Source of the DNA: Chachezhania antarctica
GTDB lineage: Bacteria; Pseudomonadota; Alphaproteobacteria; Rhodobacterales; Rhodobacteraceae
Assembly (NCBI RefSeq): GCF_003646465.1
Contig: NZ_QZEX01000001.1
Span: forward strand, 124,001 to 188,000
Direction: 5' to 3'
DNA: 64,000 nt
Part shown: one piece after another, positions 43,649 through 53,426 of the stretch
Layout: each line of letters opens with the position of its first letter
Numbering within the stretch: the first letter of the stretch is position 1
Translations under genes and position numbers: made by a program
The notes under the pieces: model-generated
Told to the model about the DNA's origin: nothing
Databases searched by the model: none
What the model saw: the letters and a program-made list of their open reading frames with translations, nothing else

Positions 43649-45688
43649 ATGACCGGAACCGTCATCTTCGACCCCCTTCTGCCCCTGCCCCTGCTGATCG
43701 CGCTGGGCGTGATCGCCGCGGCCGGCGTTGTGCTGGCGCTGTGGCGCGGGCTGTCGGGCTGGGCCTTCCGTGCCGGCGCCGGGCTGGTGCTGGTCGCGGC
43801 GCTGTCGGGCCCGGTTTACCTGGCCGAGGATCGCGCGCCGCTGTCCGATATCATCCTGCTGATCGAGGACGACAGCGCCAGCCAGCGCCTGTCCGACCGC
43901 GCCAGCCAGACGGCTGAGGCGGCAGATGCGCTGGCCACCCAACTGGCCGCGCGGGAGAACACGGAAATCCGCCGCATCCGCGTGCCGGACGGCATGAAGA
44001 ACGCGGGCACGGAGCTGATGACGACTCTGTCTGCCGCGCTGGCCGAGGAACCGCAGGCGCGCGTCGCAGGCATCATCGCCCTGTCCGACGGCCGCGTGCA
44101 CGATATCGAACGCACGCCCGACCTGCCCGCGCCCCTGCACCTGATGCTGTCGGGGCAGGAGGACGACTGGGATCGCCGCCTTATCGTCGAGAACGCCCCC
44201 GCCTTCGCCATCATCGGCGAACCGGTGACGCTGACATTGAAGGTCGAAGACAGCGGCGCGGCGCCGGCGGACGCCATGGCAGACCTCGACATCTCGGTCG
44301 ATGGCCAGCCGCCGGAACGCTTCACCGTCCCCATCGGGCAGGAGATCGACCTGCCGGTGACGCTGCCCCATGGCGGACGCAACGTGATCCGGTTCTCGGT
44401 TCCGGAAGCCGACGGCGAACTGACCGACCGCAACAATGCCGCGATCATCCAGATCAACGGCGTGCGCGACAGGCTGCGCGTGCTGCTTGTCTCGGGCGAA
44501 CCGCACCAGGGAAGCCGCACTTGGCGCAACCTGCTGAAATCGGACAGCTCGGTCGACCTCGTGCATTTCACCATCCTCCGCCCGCCCGAAAAGCAGGACG
44601 GCGTGCCGGTGGGCGAACTTTCCCTGATCGCCTTCCCCACGCGCGAGCTGTTCATGGAGAAGGTCGAGGATTTCGACCTGATCATCTTCGACCGCTACAA
44701 GCGCCGCGGGATCCTGCCGCCGATCTATCTCGACAACGTGGCCGATTACGTCCGCAACGGCGGCGCGGTATTGATCTCGGCCGGCCCGGATTTCGCGGGC
44801 GCCGACAGCCTCGCCCGGTCGCCGCTGGGGACCATCCTGCCGGCCGAACCCTCGGCCCGGCTGGTCGAGGAACGGTTCAAACCCGCCGTGACAGACCTGG
44901 GCGAACGCCATCCCGTGACGTCCGGATTGCCCGACCCGGAGGCCTGGGGCGACTGGCTTCGGCAGGTGGAGCTCGATCCGCTGGGCGGGCAGACGGTGAT
45001 GCACGGACCGGGCGACCGGCCGCTGCTGATGCTCGACCGTGTCGGCGAAGGCCGCGTGGCGCTGCTGGCATCGGATCACGCGTGGCTCTGGACCCGCGGT
45101 TATGACGGCGGCGGTCCGCAACTGGAACTGCTGCGGCGGCTGGCGCACTGGATGATGAAGGAGCCCGAGCTTGAGGAAGAAGCGCTCTGGGCCGAAGCAA
45201 CCGGCCAGACGATGCGGATCGTCCGGCGGAGCCTGAGCGAAGAGGTCGGCGCCGTGACCATCACCCGCCCCGACGGGACGGAAGAAACGGTGGAATTGGA
45301 CGAAGTCAGCCCCGGCCGGTTCGAAGCGCTCTACGACGGGACGGAGCTGGGTCTCTACCGGCTGGAGGAAGGCGAGAAGACCGCCGTCATCGGCCTTGGC
45401 CCCGCGGCGCCGAAGGAGTTCGAGGAAACCATCGCCACCGGTGACGTGGTCGAGCCGGTCCTGGCGCCCCTGCGCGGCGGTGTGTTCCGGATCGAAGATG
45501 GTTTGCCCGGCATCCGCGAGGTCCGCGCCGGTCGTCCCGCCGCCGGGCGTGGCTGGCTGGGGATCACACCGCGCGAAGCCTACCAGACGCAGGACGTCCA
45601 CCAGTTGTCGCTGCTGCCGCCCTGGCTTGTCCTGATCCTGGCCGCACTTCTGATCATCGGCGGCTGGCTGCGCGAAGGCCGCCAATAG
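43649..45688 (+). CDS. Large membrane protein with GATase1-like domain, Bat operon
   Basis: 679 residues. Two N-terminal membrane helices (about 10-30 and 35-55) and one C-terminal helix (about 650-668) enclose a large periplasmic region with a glutamine-amidotransferase-like (GATase1) fold, seen around RVLLVSGEPHQGSRTWRNLL and LIIFDRYKRRGILP; no catalytic cysteine is evident. It starts 19 bases after the DUF4159 gene and closes the operon. Function unknown; likely a structural partner of the BatA-DUF4159 protein. Confidence 0.78.
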   Translation: MTGTVIFDPLLPLPLLIALGVIAAAGVVLALWRGLSGWAFRAGAGLVLVAALSGPVYLAEDRAPLSDIILLIEDDSASQRLSDRASQTAEAADALATQLAARENTEIRRIRVPDGMKNAGTELMTTLSAALAEEPQARVAGIIALSDGRVHDIERTPDLPAPLHLMLSGQEDDWDRRLIVENAPAFAIIGEPVTLTLKVEDSGAAPADAMADLDISVDGQPPERFTVPIGQEIDLPVTLPHGGRNVIRFSVPEADGELTDRNNAAIIQINGVRDRLRVLLVSGEPHQGSRTWRNLLKSDSSVDLVHFTILRPPEKQDGVPVGELSLIAFPTRELFMEKVEDFDLIIFDRYKRRGILPPIYLDNVADYVRNGGAVLISAGPDFAGADSLARSPLGTILPAEPSARLVEERFKPAVTDLGERHPVTSGLPDPEAWGDWLRQVELDPLGGQTVMHGPGDRPLLMLDRVGEGRVALLASDHAWLWTRGYDGGGPQLELLRRLAHWMMKEPELEEEALWAEATGQTMRIVRRSLSEEVGAVTITRPDGTEETVELDEVSPGRFEALYDGTELGLYRLEEGEKTAVIGLGPAAPKEFEETIATGDVVEPVLAPLRGGVFRIEDGLPGIREVRAGRPAAGRGWLGITPREAYQTQDVHQLSLLPPWLVLILAALLIIGGWLREGRQ

Positions 45689-45700
45689 CCCGACACGGCG

Positions 45701-45726
45701 GGAAGGCTCTTGAAAAAGGACCTTCC
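45701..45726. terminator. Weak hairpin between the Bat-like operon and pbpC
   Basis: GGAAGG and CCTTCC arms around 14 bases between convergent gene ends. Only six pairs; low support. Confidence 0.3.
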
Positions 45727-45756
45727 TGGCAGTGGTTGGCGGCGCGCGACAATTCC

Positions 45757-47802
45757 TTACTGCAATTCCACCTGCACCCGATCAGAGCGGCCGTTGGCGT
45801 CTACGATCACCAGCGTCGAAAACCCGGCTCCCGGATGCGGCAGCGCCCATTCGCGGCCACGCAGACCCGTGGCAATGGGACGGCCGTCGGCCAACAGCGA
45901 AAATGGCCCCTGCCCGCCGCGCAATTTGACAACGAGACGGTCGGACGGTGACAGCCGCGCGCCATCCGGCGGGAAGGACAGTTCCGGTGCGTCGGCCGGG
46001 GCTGCGAAAACCGCGCCGGGATCGCGGAATCGTTGCAAGGGCGGTGGAAGGTCGGCGGTCTCCACGATCAAGGTTGTGGGCGGCGGCGGCGGGAGACCGT
46101 CGAAGGCGGGTTTCAGACGCCCAAACGCCTCGAACAACAGCGGTGCGGCCAGATCCGCGCCAAGGGCGCCCGGGACGGGCGTCCCATCCGGGCGGCCGAG
46201 CCAGACGCCGATCACATGCGCACCGTCGAACCCCACCGCCCACGTATCGCGGTAGCCGTAGGAGGTGCCCGTCTTGTAGGCCAGCGCCCCCCGTGGCGCA
46301 CCCGGTGGCGGGGTGAGACCGGCAAGAATGTGGCCAACCTGCCATGCGGCCTCGGGCCCCATCAGGCGTTTCGGGGTGTTTTGTTCGCCCGGCATGATCG
46401 TCAGCCTTGGCCCTTTTCCGCCCGCCGCCAGTGCAGCGTAAAGCTGGACCAGGTCTTCAAGCGTGACCCCCACGCCGCCCAAGGAGATCGCAAGCCCGGG
46501 GCGACCGCCCGGCACGACCGGCTCGGCCCCGGAACGACGCAGGGCCGACATCACCCGCGCCGGACCCAGCGCCTGCGTCAGCTTCACCACGGGCACGTTC
46601 AGCGACAGTTGCAACGCCTTGCGCACCGGCAGATCGCCGTGGAACTCCCCGTCGAAATTGCGCGGCGCGTAGGTGCCGAACTGCGCCGGCGCATCGCGGA
46701 TCACCGTTTCGGGATGCGCCAGCCCGCGGTCGAAGGCCAGACCGTAAACCAGCGGTTTCAGCGTCGATCCGGGCGACCGCAGGGCGCGGGTCATGTCGAC
46801 ATAGCCGTTCCGCGCGGCCTCGTACCCGGCGGACCCGACCGAGGCGAGGATTTCGCCGGTCCGGTGATCCGCCACCACGATCGCGGCGGAGATCCGGTTC
46901 CCCGCCGCCTTCGCGGCCCGAGCTGCAAGGCCTTGCAGTCCCGCTTGCAGGCTCGCGTCGATCGTCACGTCATGCCGGCGGGCGGTAGGATCATCGGCGC
47001 GCAGACGGTCTGCCAGATGCGGGGCCAGCAAGGGAAAGGCGCGCATGTCATGCGGGACGGGCGCGTGTTGGGCGACCTGCGCGGTTGCCGGGTCCAGCAC
47101 CGCTTCGGCTTCCATCCGGTCCAGTACCTGGTCGCGCGCCGACCGCGCGGCCTGCGCGTGGCGGTCGGGTCGACGCTGCGTCGGGCTTTGGGGGAGCGCC
47201 ACCAGCAGCGCCGCTTCCTCGGGCCGCAAACGCCGGGGCGGCTTGCCGAACCACGCGTAAGATGCGGCGCGGACGCCTTCGAGGTTCCCGCCGAAAGGCG
47301 CATGGGTCAGATAAAGCGACAGGATGCGTTCCTTGGGCATCCGCCGTTCCAGCGCCAGCGCCACGCGGATCTGGCGCAGCTTGCCCGCCCAGCGCCCGGT
47401 CGAGCCGTCTTCGAGCAGCCGCGCGACCTGCATTGTCAGCGTCGACCCGCCCGAAACCGCCTTGCCCGACAGGATCGCCTGCCCGGTGGCACGGGCCATG
47501 GCCAGCAGATCGACGCCCGGATGGCTGTAGAACCGCTTGTCCTCGTACCGGATCAGCATCGCGCGGTAGAGAGGATCGACATCGGCCAGGTCACTCAGGC
47601 CCATCCGCATCAGCCCGTCCGACACCGGGTAGGCCCGCAACAGCGCGCCGTGACGGTCCCGTACCTCGACCGAGGTCTCCCAGAAGACCTGCGGCAGCAC
47701 CGTCCGGTCGATCCAGGCGTCGCCCGCATCGCGCAGCGTGGCGCCGGTCCAGAGGATAAGCGCCGCGGCCAGAACAGCGCGCGCCGCGCCGCGGGTGGTC
47801 AT
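45757..47802 (-). CDS. pbpC: Penicillin-binding protein 1C
   Basis: 681 residues. One N-terminal membrane anchor, glycosyltransferase family 51 domain (RYEDKRFYSHPGVDLLAM, GGSTLTMQVARLL), a transpeptidase domain with SPGSTLKPLVYG (SxxK) and KTGTSYGYRDTW, and a C-terminal BiPBP_C-like beta domain (about 590-680). It polymerises and perhaps cross-links peptidoglycan. It overlaps the upstream A2M gene by four bases, the conserved pbpC-A2M pairing seen in E. coli as pbpC-yfhM. Confidence 0.93.
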   Translation of the reverse strand: MTTRGAARAVLAAALILWTGATLRDAGDAWIDRTVLPQVFWETSVEVRDRHGALLRAYPVSDGLMRMGLSDLADVDPLYRAMLIRYEDKRFYSHPGVDLLAMARATGQAILSGKAVSGGSTLTMQVARLLEDGSTGRWAGKLRQIRVALALERRMPKERILSLYLTHAPFGGNLEGVRAASYAWFGKPPRRLRPEEAALLVALPQSPTQRRPDRHAQAARSARDQVLDRMEAEAVLDPATAQVAQHAPVPHDMRAFPLLAPHLADRLRADDPTARRHDVTIDASLQAGLQGLAARAAKAAGNRISAAIVVADHRTGEILASVGSAGYEAARNGYVDMTRALRSPGSTLKPLVYGLAFDRGLAHPETVIRDAPAQFGTYAPRNFDGEFHGDLPVRKALQLSLNVPVVKLTQALGPARVMSALRRSGAEPVVPGGRPGLAISLGGVGVTLEDLVQLYAALAAGGKGPRLTIMPGEQNTPKRLMGPEAAWQVGHILAGLTPPPGAPRGALAYKTGTSYGYRDTWAVGFDGAHVIGVWLGRPDGTPVPGALGADLAAPLLFEAFGRLKPAFDGLPPPPPTTLIVETADLPPPLQRFRDPGAVFAAPADAPELSFPPDGARLSPSDRLVVKLRGGQGPFSLLADGRPIATGLRGREWALPHPGAGFSTLVIVDANGRSDRVQVELQ

Positions 47803-50800
47803 TCCGTCACGGTCACGCGGGTCGTGTCGGTATGGGCGCGGAAGCGGGGGCGGTACATGTCCTCGACCGAGGCTGCCGGGCGGCGATAATCACCCGGACT
47901 GATCGCACGGCCGACATAGGCCAGCGTGATCGTACCGCTGCCCTCCTGGTTTACCGCGGCGATGAATCTGTCCGACCGGAACTGCGCCATTTCGGTATCG
48001 GACGGTTCCAGCCAGTCCAGCGCGCCGATATCGCCGGAGCGCAGGAGCGAGGGGTTGTCGATCTCGATCCCCGCGGGCAGCGGATCGTCGATCATAAGCC
48101 GGGCGCTGCCATCTTCGAACGGTTTCACGGTGACGACGGTCACGAAGCGGTCGCCGACGGCGAAGCCTCTCCCGTCAAGCTCAACCCCGTCCATCGTGTA
48201 GTAGGCGCGCGAGATGGCATAGCCGTTGCCATCGGCCTGCGGCGGGGTTTCCGGGATGCCGAAGGTAGTGAGCGTGATGTCCGTCGCGGCGCCCCCGGTG
48301 GCGGTTATGTTCATCTCTCCCGCGCCGGGCGTGTTTTCCAGCACCTCGACGAAGGGGCCGGAGACCGGTTGCCCATCGACCGTCAGGCCGGACTGGGCCG
48401 GATCCTTCACCAGCTCATGCGCGGCCAGCAGCGCCCAGGTGCTTTCCTGCGTCGAAAGCCGCCCGTCGGCCGCGGCCAGCAAGTGGCCCACGCGGTCCGA
48501 CAGCATGCGCACGTTCACGGCCGAACTGCCTGCCGCCGCCGCATAGGTCAGCACCGCCGCGCCGTCGCGCAGGGAGGTTCCGAAATCGGTGCGAAGGACG
48601 GGGACCCTGGCGCCCGTGTCCGGCTGGTCGTTGACGATCATCGCCGCCGCCCGGTCGAACATGGCGTCGGCGCGGGTCTGGTCCCCGTACGCGGCCAGCG
48701 CGGCGCCAAGCTGGGCCGCGGCCATGGGGGTGCCGAAGGCATCGCCCTTCACGTCGGCATAGTAGCGCAGATCGCTCATCGCGGCGGCGCCTTCACGGGC
48801 CAGCACGTACAGCGCGTAGGCGATGGTTTCGCCGCCATGGTCGAAATCGGGCGCGTAGTTGATGCGGTTGCGCAGGTTGTCCATGGCAAGGCGGAACGCG
48901 ATGTCGGGCACCTCGTAGCCGCCCGCCTTTGCCCGCGACAGGAAATCGGTGACATAGGCATCGAGCCAGAAATCACCCGACTCCGCCGCCCACATCCCGA
49001 AGCCGCCGCTGGAGGCCTGCCGCGTCAGGATCCGCGCGATGGATTGGTCGATGCGCTTTTGCACGTCGGGGCCGTCTCCCAGCCCCATCTCTTGCGCAAC
49101 CGATGACAGGTACAGAAGCGGCATCGCCTGCGACGTGACCTGTTCGGTGCAGCCATAGGGGTAACGGTCGAGCGCGCTCAGAAGGCCCGGAACGTTGAAC
49201 TTTGCCAAAGGCCCGGCCGAGAGCAGCGCGCGGCCGGTGCCGGGGCGGAAATCGGCGAAGACGTCCTTCGAGAACAGGAAGCTGTCGCCTTGGCCCAGCG
49301 AGAAACGACGGGTCGACGCGATCTCGGGATCGTTGGCGCGGACGGGCATGCGCAGGGTCTGGCGCAGGATCTTCCCGTCGGGGAGCGTCAGCGCCAGTTC
49401 CAGCTCCGGATTGCCGACCGTCTGGGCAGACACCGGCACGGTGAAGACGGTCTTCGCCCCCTGTACCAGTTCGAACCGGCCGGGCGAGGCGCCCAACGTG
49501 AGGCCGGTGCCCTTCTGCAATACGGCCAGTTCCATCTGACCCGTGGGCGCGTCGGTATTGGTCAGCGCGATGCGGATGCGGCTTTCGTCACCCGGCGCCA
49601 AAAATTGCGGCACCGTGGCGGCCACGACAACCGGATCGCGGACGATCATGTCCCGCTCCGCCTCTCCCACGCCGGTCTTCGACCAGGCGACGGCCATCAG
49701 GCGGACGGTGCCGTTGAAGGCGGGCAGTTTGACGGGGATCGTGACGGTGCCATCGGGGCCAACCTGAACCGGACCGCTGAAGACGGACATCAGATCCTCC
49801 GTCGGCGGCGGGGATTGCAGTTGCGTGCCTTGCGCGTCGCCACCGGACCGGACGGTGCCCATGGCGCCGTTGGTCGGATCGATCAGTCGGCCGTAGACAT
49901 CGCGGAGTTCGACACCAAGGCGGCGCTGGCCGAAATAGTAGTGCGAGGGGTCGGGGCTTTCGAAGCCGGTCAGGTTGAGGATGCCCAGATCGACCGCCGC
50001 GAGGGTCAGCCAGACCTGTTCGTCGGAGGCGCCCGCGACCTTCACGGTGACGTCCTGCACCTGTCGCGGGTCCGTGATCTCGGGCGCGTCGATGCTGACG
50101 GCCAGCTTGGCCGCGCCCGGATCGATGGCCGCATGGGCAATGCCCAGCGCCCGCACCGGCGTGCGGGACAGCGCGCCCTCGCCCACCGGGCGCAGGTAGG
50201 TCGCCATCACGTAGGCGCCGGCGCCCCAGTCTTCGGTGATCTCAAGCGGGACGGTGGTGTCGCCCTTTTCCACCGTCACAGCCTGGCGGGAAATCACGCG
50301 ATCCGACATCACCTCGATCAGGGCCGTCCCGGCTTCGGGGGCCACGATGCGGAAGCGGGCGGTATCGCCTGCACTGTATTCGGGCTGGTCCAGAGAGACA
50401 TCAAGCCTGTCGGGCGAGTCCGCACTGTCGGCGCCGCCGTACCAGCCGGCATAGAATTCGTAGGCGGCAGAGACGTAGTCACCGTCGGTACGCTCCACGA
50501 TCAGTTCGTACTGCCCCCAGTCGACGGCATGGGACAGCTTGATGGGATCGGTGCCCAGCGCCGCGTCGCCGGTGGCGATGCGGGTGCGGCGGGTGGTCGG
50601 TTCCCAGTTCCAGTTGCCGTACAGCTGGTACCACTGGTACGTTGTTTCCACGCGGTTGAGCGTCCACGTGACCTGCATCCCCAAGGGCTGCAACGCGGGA
50701 TCGAGCGCAATCACTTCGAACCCGGCGTCGGAGCCTTCGGCGGCCACATCCGTAAACAGCGGCTTGATCCCGATCACCGGGGTCGCCGGTTGCACCGGCA

Positions 50801-53264
50801 CCGTGATCTGGCGTTCCACCGGGCGGGCAGAGCCATCGGCAAGCTGCACGGTGGCCGTCATCTCCAGCGGCATGCCATCGACCGACGGCGCCGGAATATC
50901 CAGCGCGACGGAGGCCTGACCTTCGGCATCCGTCACCGTACCGCCGAAATAGTCACGCTGCGCGGACATGCCTTCGTCGTAGCGGCCAAAGGCGTAGCCC
51001 GGCCAGTCCTTCAGCGACGACGTGCCTTCCAGCAGCACGTGGCCCGACACGTTCAGCCCTGCCCCCGGCGCGCCGAACAGGAAGCGCGCGTCGATGGACA
51101 GGGGCGGCGTGTCGCCCACGCGGATGGGAGCATTCGGCAGGGAAAGATCGAAGTCGATCTTTTCGGGCTGGAAATCTTCGACCAGCAGCGTCTGGCTGGC
51201 CAGCGCCGGGCCATCCGGATCGGACTTGATGTCCAGACGCCACGTCCCGCGCGGCACACCGGACCCGGTGGTCATGGAAAAAACGTGTCCCCCGGCCTCG
51301 CCACCATCCGACACGGCGCGGCGGTATTCCATCCCGTCGGGGCGCGACAGGATCGCGGTCAGCGGCAGGTTTTCGATGGCGACAGCCTCGGGATCGCGGG
51401 CCAGGACGGTGGCGTTGATCGTCTCCCCCGCGCGATAGGCGCCGCGGTCGGTCGTCAGGAATACGTCGACTGGAGCGGCCGGCGCGCGGCCCTCCACGCC
51501 ACGGTCCGACAGGTCGAACGCCGGGCCGGTGAGGCTGAGGAACCCGATATCGTCGGCGCCTTCATCCTTCGCCAGCACCAGCGCCGGTTGCGCGCCACCG
51601 GTGCCGCGCATCAGGCCCGGCGCGAAGCTGGCCACGCCGTCGGCATCCGTCGTGGCCGTGCCCAGAACCGCGTTGCCGGAACTGACCAGCGATACCTCGA
51701 CCCCCGCCTTGGGCGTCGTCTCCGACAGGCTGCGGATCGAGACATGCAGCCCGTCCGTCCCCGCCGCCGTCGAGATCCCCAGATCCGACAGCACGAACCA
51801 TTGCGTCGCGCGCGGGTCTTCGTTGTCGTCCCGCCCCGGCAGATGCGCGTCAAGCACGTATATCCCGGCGGGCTGGTCCTGCAGCGCCTCGTCCAGTGGC
51901 AGGCGGGTGGTCATGTCACGGTTCAGGGTGTTCTGTACGTCGCCCGTACCGGTCCAGACCTGTTCGGCAAACTGCGTATTGAACGTGTCCACGTCCCACG
52001 GCGACAGGGGGCGGGCAAAGAAATTCTCCTGCATCGACCGCACCAGCGCCCGGTCACTGACGCGGGACAGGGTCAGATCCACCGTATCGGCGTTGACCGA
52101 CACGATCGGCAGTGCCGCGCCCGCACTTTTCGGCAGCAGGTAGGACTGGCCCGAGAATTGCAGCGACGGGCTGCGGTCACGCACGTATTGCGTGATCTCG
52201 ACATCCTTGTGCAGCACCTCGCCATCTTCCGCCGGCAGGCCCTGCCGGAAGGTGATCCGGTAGCGTTCGCCGTGCTCTACACCGTCCACGCAAAGCTGAT
52301 AGCCGTCCGCCTCGACCACCAGCGCGGAAGACGGCAGGCGCACGTAGGTTTCATAATCGACCCCGGCTTGCGCCAGCGGATCCGAGAACTCTGCGCAGAT
52401 CCGCGGCGCGGCGCTGTCGCTTTCGACCGTGGTGTCGGTGATACGGAAGCCGTACTTGCCGATGGCATCGTCCAGCGCAGCCTGAAGCCCCGGACGCGGT
52501 TGCGCGGCGATGGCCAGGCGCAGCGTCGGGATCATCTGCTTGCCGCGGTCCTGCGCTTCCAGTGCCTGTGCCAACAGGTTCAGCGCGGTCGCCTCCTCGC
52601 CGGGGCCCGTCGCGCGAAGATAGGCGTTGATCGCCGCACTCAGACCGCGTTGGTCATAATCGCGCTGGGTCTGATAATCGTCGGAGGTCAACAACAGAAG
52701 CCGCTGCGCGTAGTCAGCCCACAGATCTGCCCGGTCCGTCAGTACCACGGCCGCACCGGCCCAGCGCATCGCCAGTTCCGGCTGCCCCGCATCGCTGGCC
52801 GATTGCATCGCGCCCATGATCTGGTCGATCGTATTGGCCCCCGGCAGATGCTTCAGACCAAGGCTCTGCGCCTGATCGGTCGCAGCACCCACATCGGCCT
52901 GCCCCAGGAAGGCCAGCGCCTGCGCCCGCACGGCACCCGTCTGGATGACCGCGGCCGGGGTCGGGATCTTCAGTCCGGAATACGCGCCCTGATATTCCTC
53001 GCGCCGTTGCACGCCTTCTTTCGGGAAGCACGCGTTCGACCGCGTGTTGAACGTGAACGCCTGACAGCGCGGCTGATCCGTGCAGGCCTTCACGCAGGCC
53101 TCCACCGTCGTATCGAAGAGCGGCCCCAGATCGTCGCCATAGTAATCGACGTTCGGTTCAACCTGATAGCGGAACGCGGGCACCGCGTCCTGTGCCATCG
53201 CGGGCTGAACGGCGGTGAGGGCGATGCCCAGACCAATGGCGAATGTGCGGATTGTGGTGATCAA
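47799..53264 (-). CDS. Thioester-type bacterial alpha-2-macroglobulin with PAN/apple N-terminus
   Basis: 1821 residues from TTG 53264, chosen because GGAGG precedes it; an ATG at 53276 would add MEAA. The signal peptide ends AMAQ, with no lipobox. An N-terminal PAN/apple-like region follows with four cysteines (CVKACTDQPRCQAF ... NACFPKEG), then macroglobulin and bait-type beta domains. The thioester motif is intact: YGCTEQ with C1376 and Q1379. This is the macroglobulin that with PBP1C is thought to trap proteases that breach the envelope. Coupled to pbpC by a four-base overlap. Confidence 0.93.
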   Translation of the reverse strand: MITTIRTFAIGLGIALTAVQPAMAQDAVPAFRYQVEPNVDYYGDDLGPLFDTTVEACVKACTDQPRCQAFTFNTRSNACFPKEGVQRREEYQGAYSGLKIPTPAAVIQTGAVRAQALAFLGQADVGAATDQAQSLGLKHLPGANTIDQIMGAMQSASDAGQPELAMRWAGAAVVLTDRADLWADYAQRLLLLTSDDYQTQRDYDQRGLSAAINAYLRATGPGEEATALNLLAQALEAQDRGKQMIPTLRLAIAAQPRPGLQAALDDAIGKYGFRITDTTVESDSAAPRICAEFSDPLAQAGVDYETYVRLPSSALVVEADGYQLCVDGVEHGERYRITFRQGLPAEDGEVLHKDVEITQYVRDRSPSLQFSGQSYLLPKSAGAALPIVSVNADTVDLTLSRVSDRALVRSMQENFFARPLSPWDVDTFNTQFAEQVWTGTGDVQNTLNRDMTTRLPLDEALQDQPAGIYVLDAHLPGRDDNEDPRATQWFVLSDLGISTAAGTDGLHVSIRSLSETTPKAGVEVSLVSSGNAVLGTATTDADGVASFAPGLMRGTGGAQPALVLAKDEGADDIGFLSLTGPAFDLSDRGVEGRAPAAPVDVFLTTDRGAYRAGETINATVLARDPEAVAIENLPLTAILSRPDGMEYRRAVSDGGEAGGHVFSMTTGSGVPRGTWRLDIKSDPDGPALASQTLLVEDFQPEKIDFDLSLPNAPIRVGDTPPLSIDARFLFGAPGAGLNVSGHVLLEGTSSLKDWPGYAFGRYDEGMSAQRDYFGGTVTDAEGQASVALDIPAPSVDGMPLEMTATVQLADGSARPVERQITVPVQPATPVIGIKPLFTDVAAEGSDAGFEVIALDPALQPLGMQVTWTLNRVETTYQWYQLYGNWNWEPTTRRTRIATGDAALGTDPIKLSHAVDWGQYELIVERTDGDYVSAAYEFYAGWYGGADSADSPDRLDVSLDQPEYSAGDTARFRIVAPEAGTALIEVMSDRVISRQAVTVEKGDTTVPLEITEDWGAGAYVMATYLRPVGEGALSRTPVRALGIAHAAIDPGAAKLAVSIDAPEITDPRQVQDVTVKVAGASDEQVWLTLAAVDLGILNLTGFESPDPSHYYFGQRRLGVELRDVYGRLIDPTNGAMGTVRSGGDAQGTQLQSPPPTEDLMSVFSGPVQVGPDGTVTIPVKLPAFNGTVRLMAVAWSKTGVGEAERDMIVRDPVVVAATVPQFLAPGDESRIRIALTNTDAPTGQMELAVLQKGTGLTLGASPGRFELVQGAKTVFTVPVSAQTVGNPELELALTLPDGKILRQTLRMPVRANDPEIASTRRFSLGQGDSFLFSKDVFADFRPGTGRALLSAGPLAKFNVPGLLSALDRYPYGCTEQVTSQAMPLLYLSSVAQEMGLGDGPDVQKRIDQSIARILTRQASSGGFGMWAAESGDFWLDAYVTDFLSRAKAGGYEVPDIAFRLAMDNLRNRINYAPDFDHGGETIAYALYVLAREGAAAMSDLRYYADVKGDAFGTPMAAAQLGAALAAYGDQTRADAMFDRAAAMIVNDQPDTGARVPVLRTDFGTSLRDGAAVLTYAAAAGSSAVNVRMLSDRVGHLLAAADGRLSTQESTWALLAAHELVKDPAQSGLTVDGQPVSGPFVEVLENTPGAGEMNITATGGAATDITLTTFGIPETPPQADGNGYAISRAYYTMDGVELDGRGFAVGDRFVTVVTVKPFEDGSARLMIDDPLPAGIEIDNPSLLRSGDIGALDWLEPSDTEMAQFRSDRFIAAVNQEGSGTITLAYVGRAISPGDYRRPAASVEDMYRPRFRAHTDTTRVTVTE

Positions 53265-53426
53265 GGCGGCCTCCATGCGCGCGGTGTTCTGCGCTTTGAT
53301 CCGGGCGGCATGGGCTGCCCCGACCTGACGACTCGGACAATACCATCTTTAAGCCCATTTTCACCGGCTGGCTGCAAGGTAGGTGACGAACTGGTTTCAT
53401 TCGATCTCGTAACGGACAGGCGGCGC

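Noticed and set aside
49290-53426. A 1379-codon open frame on the plus strand antisense to the A2M gene, in phase with the hybrid kinase
   Set aside because: It mirrors the A2M codon use, contains no recognised motif and begins far upstream of the kinase coiled coil. High GC codon bias keeps antisense frames open; the real kinase start is ATG 53427.
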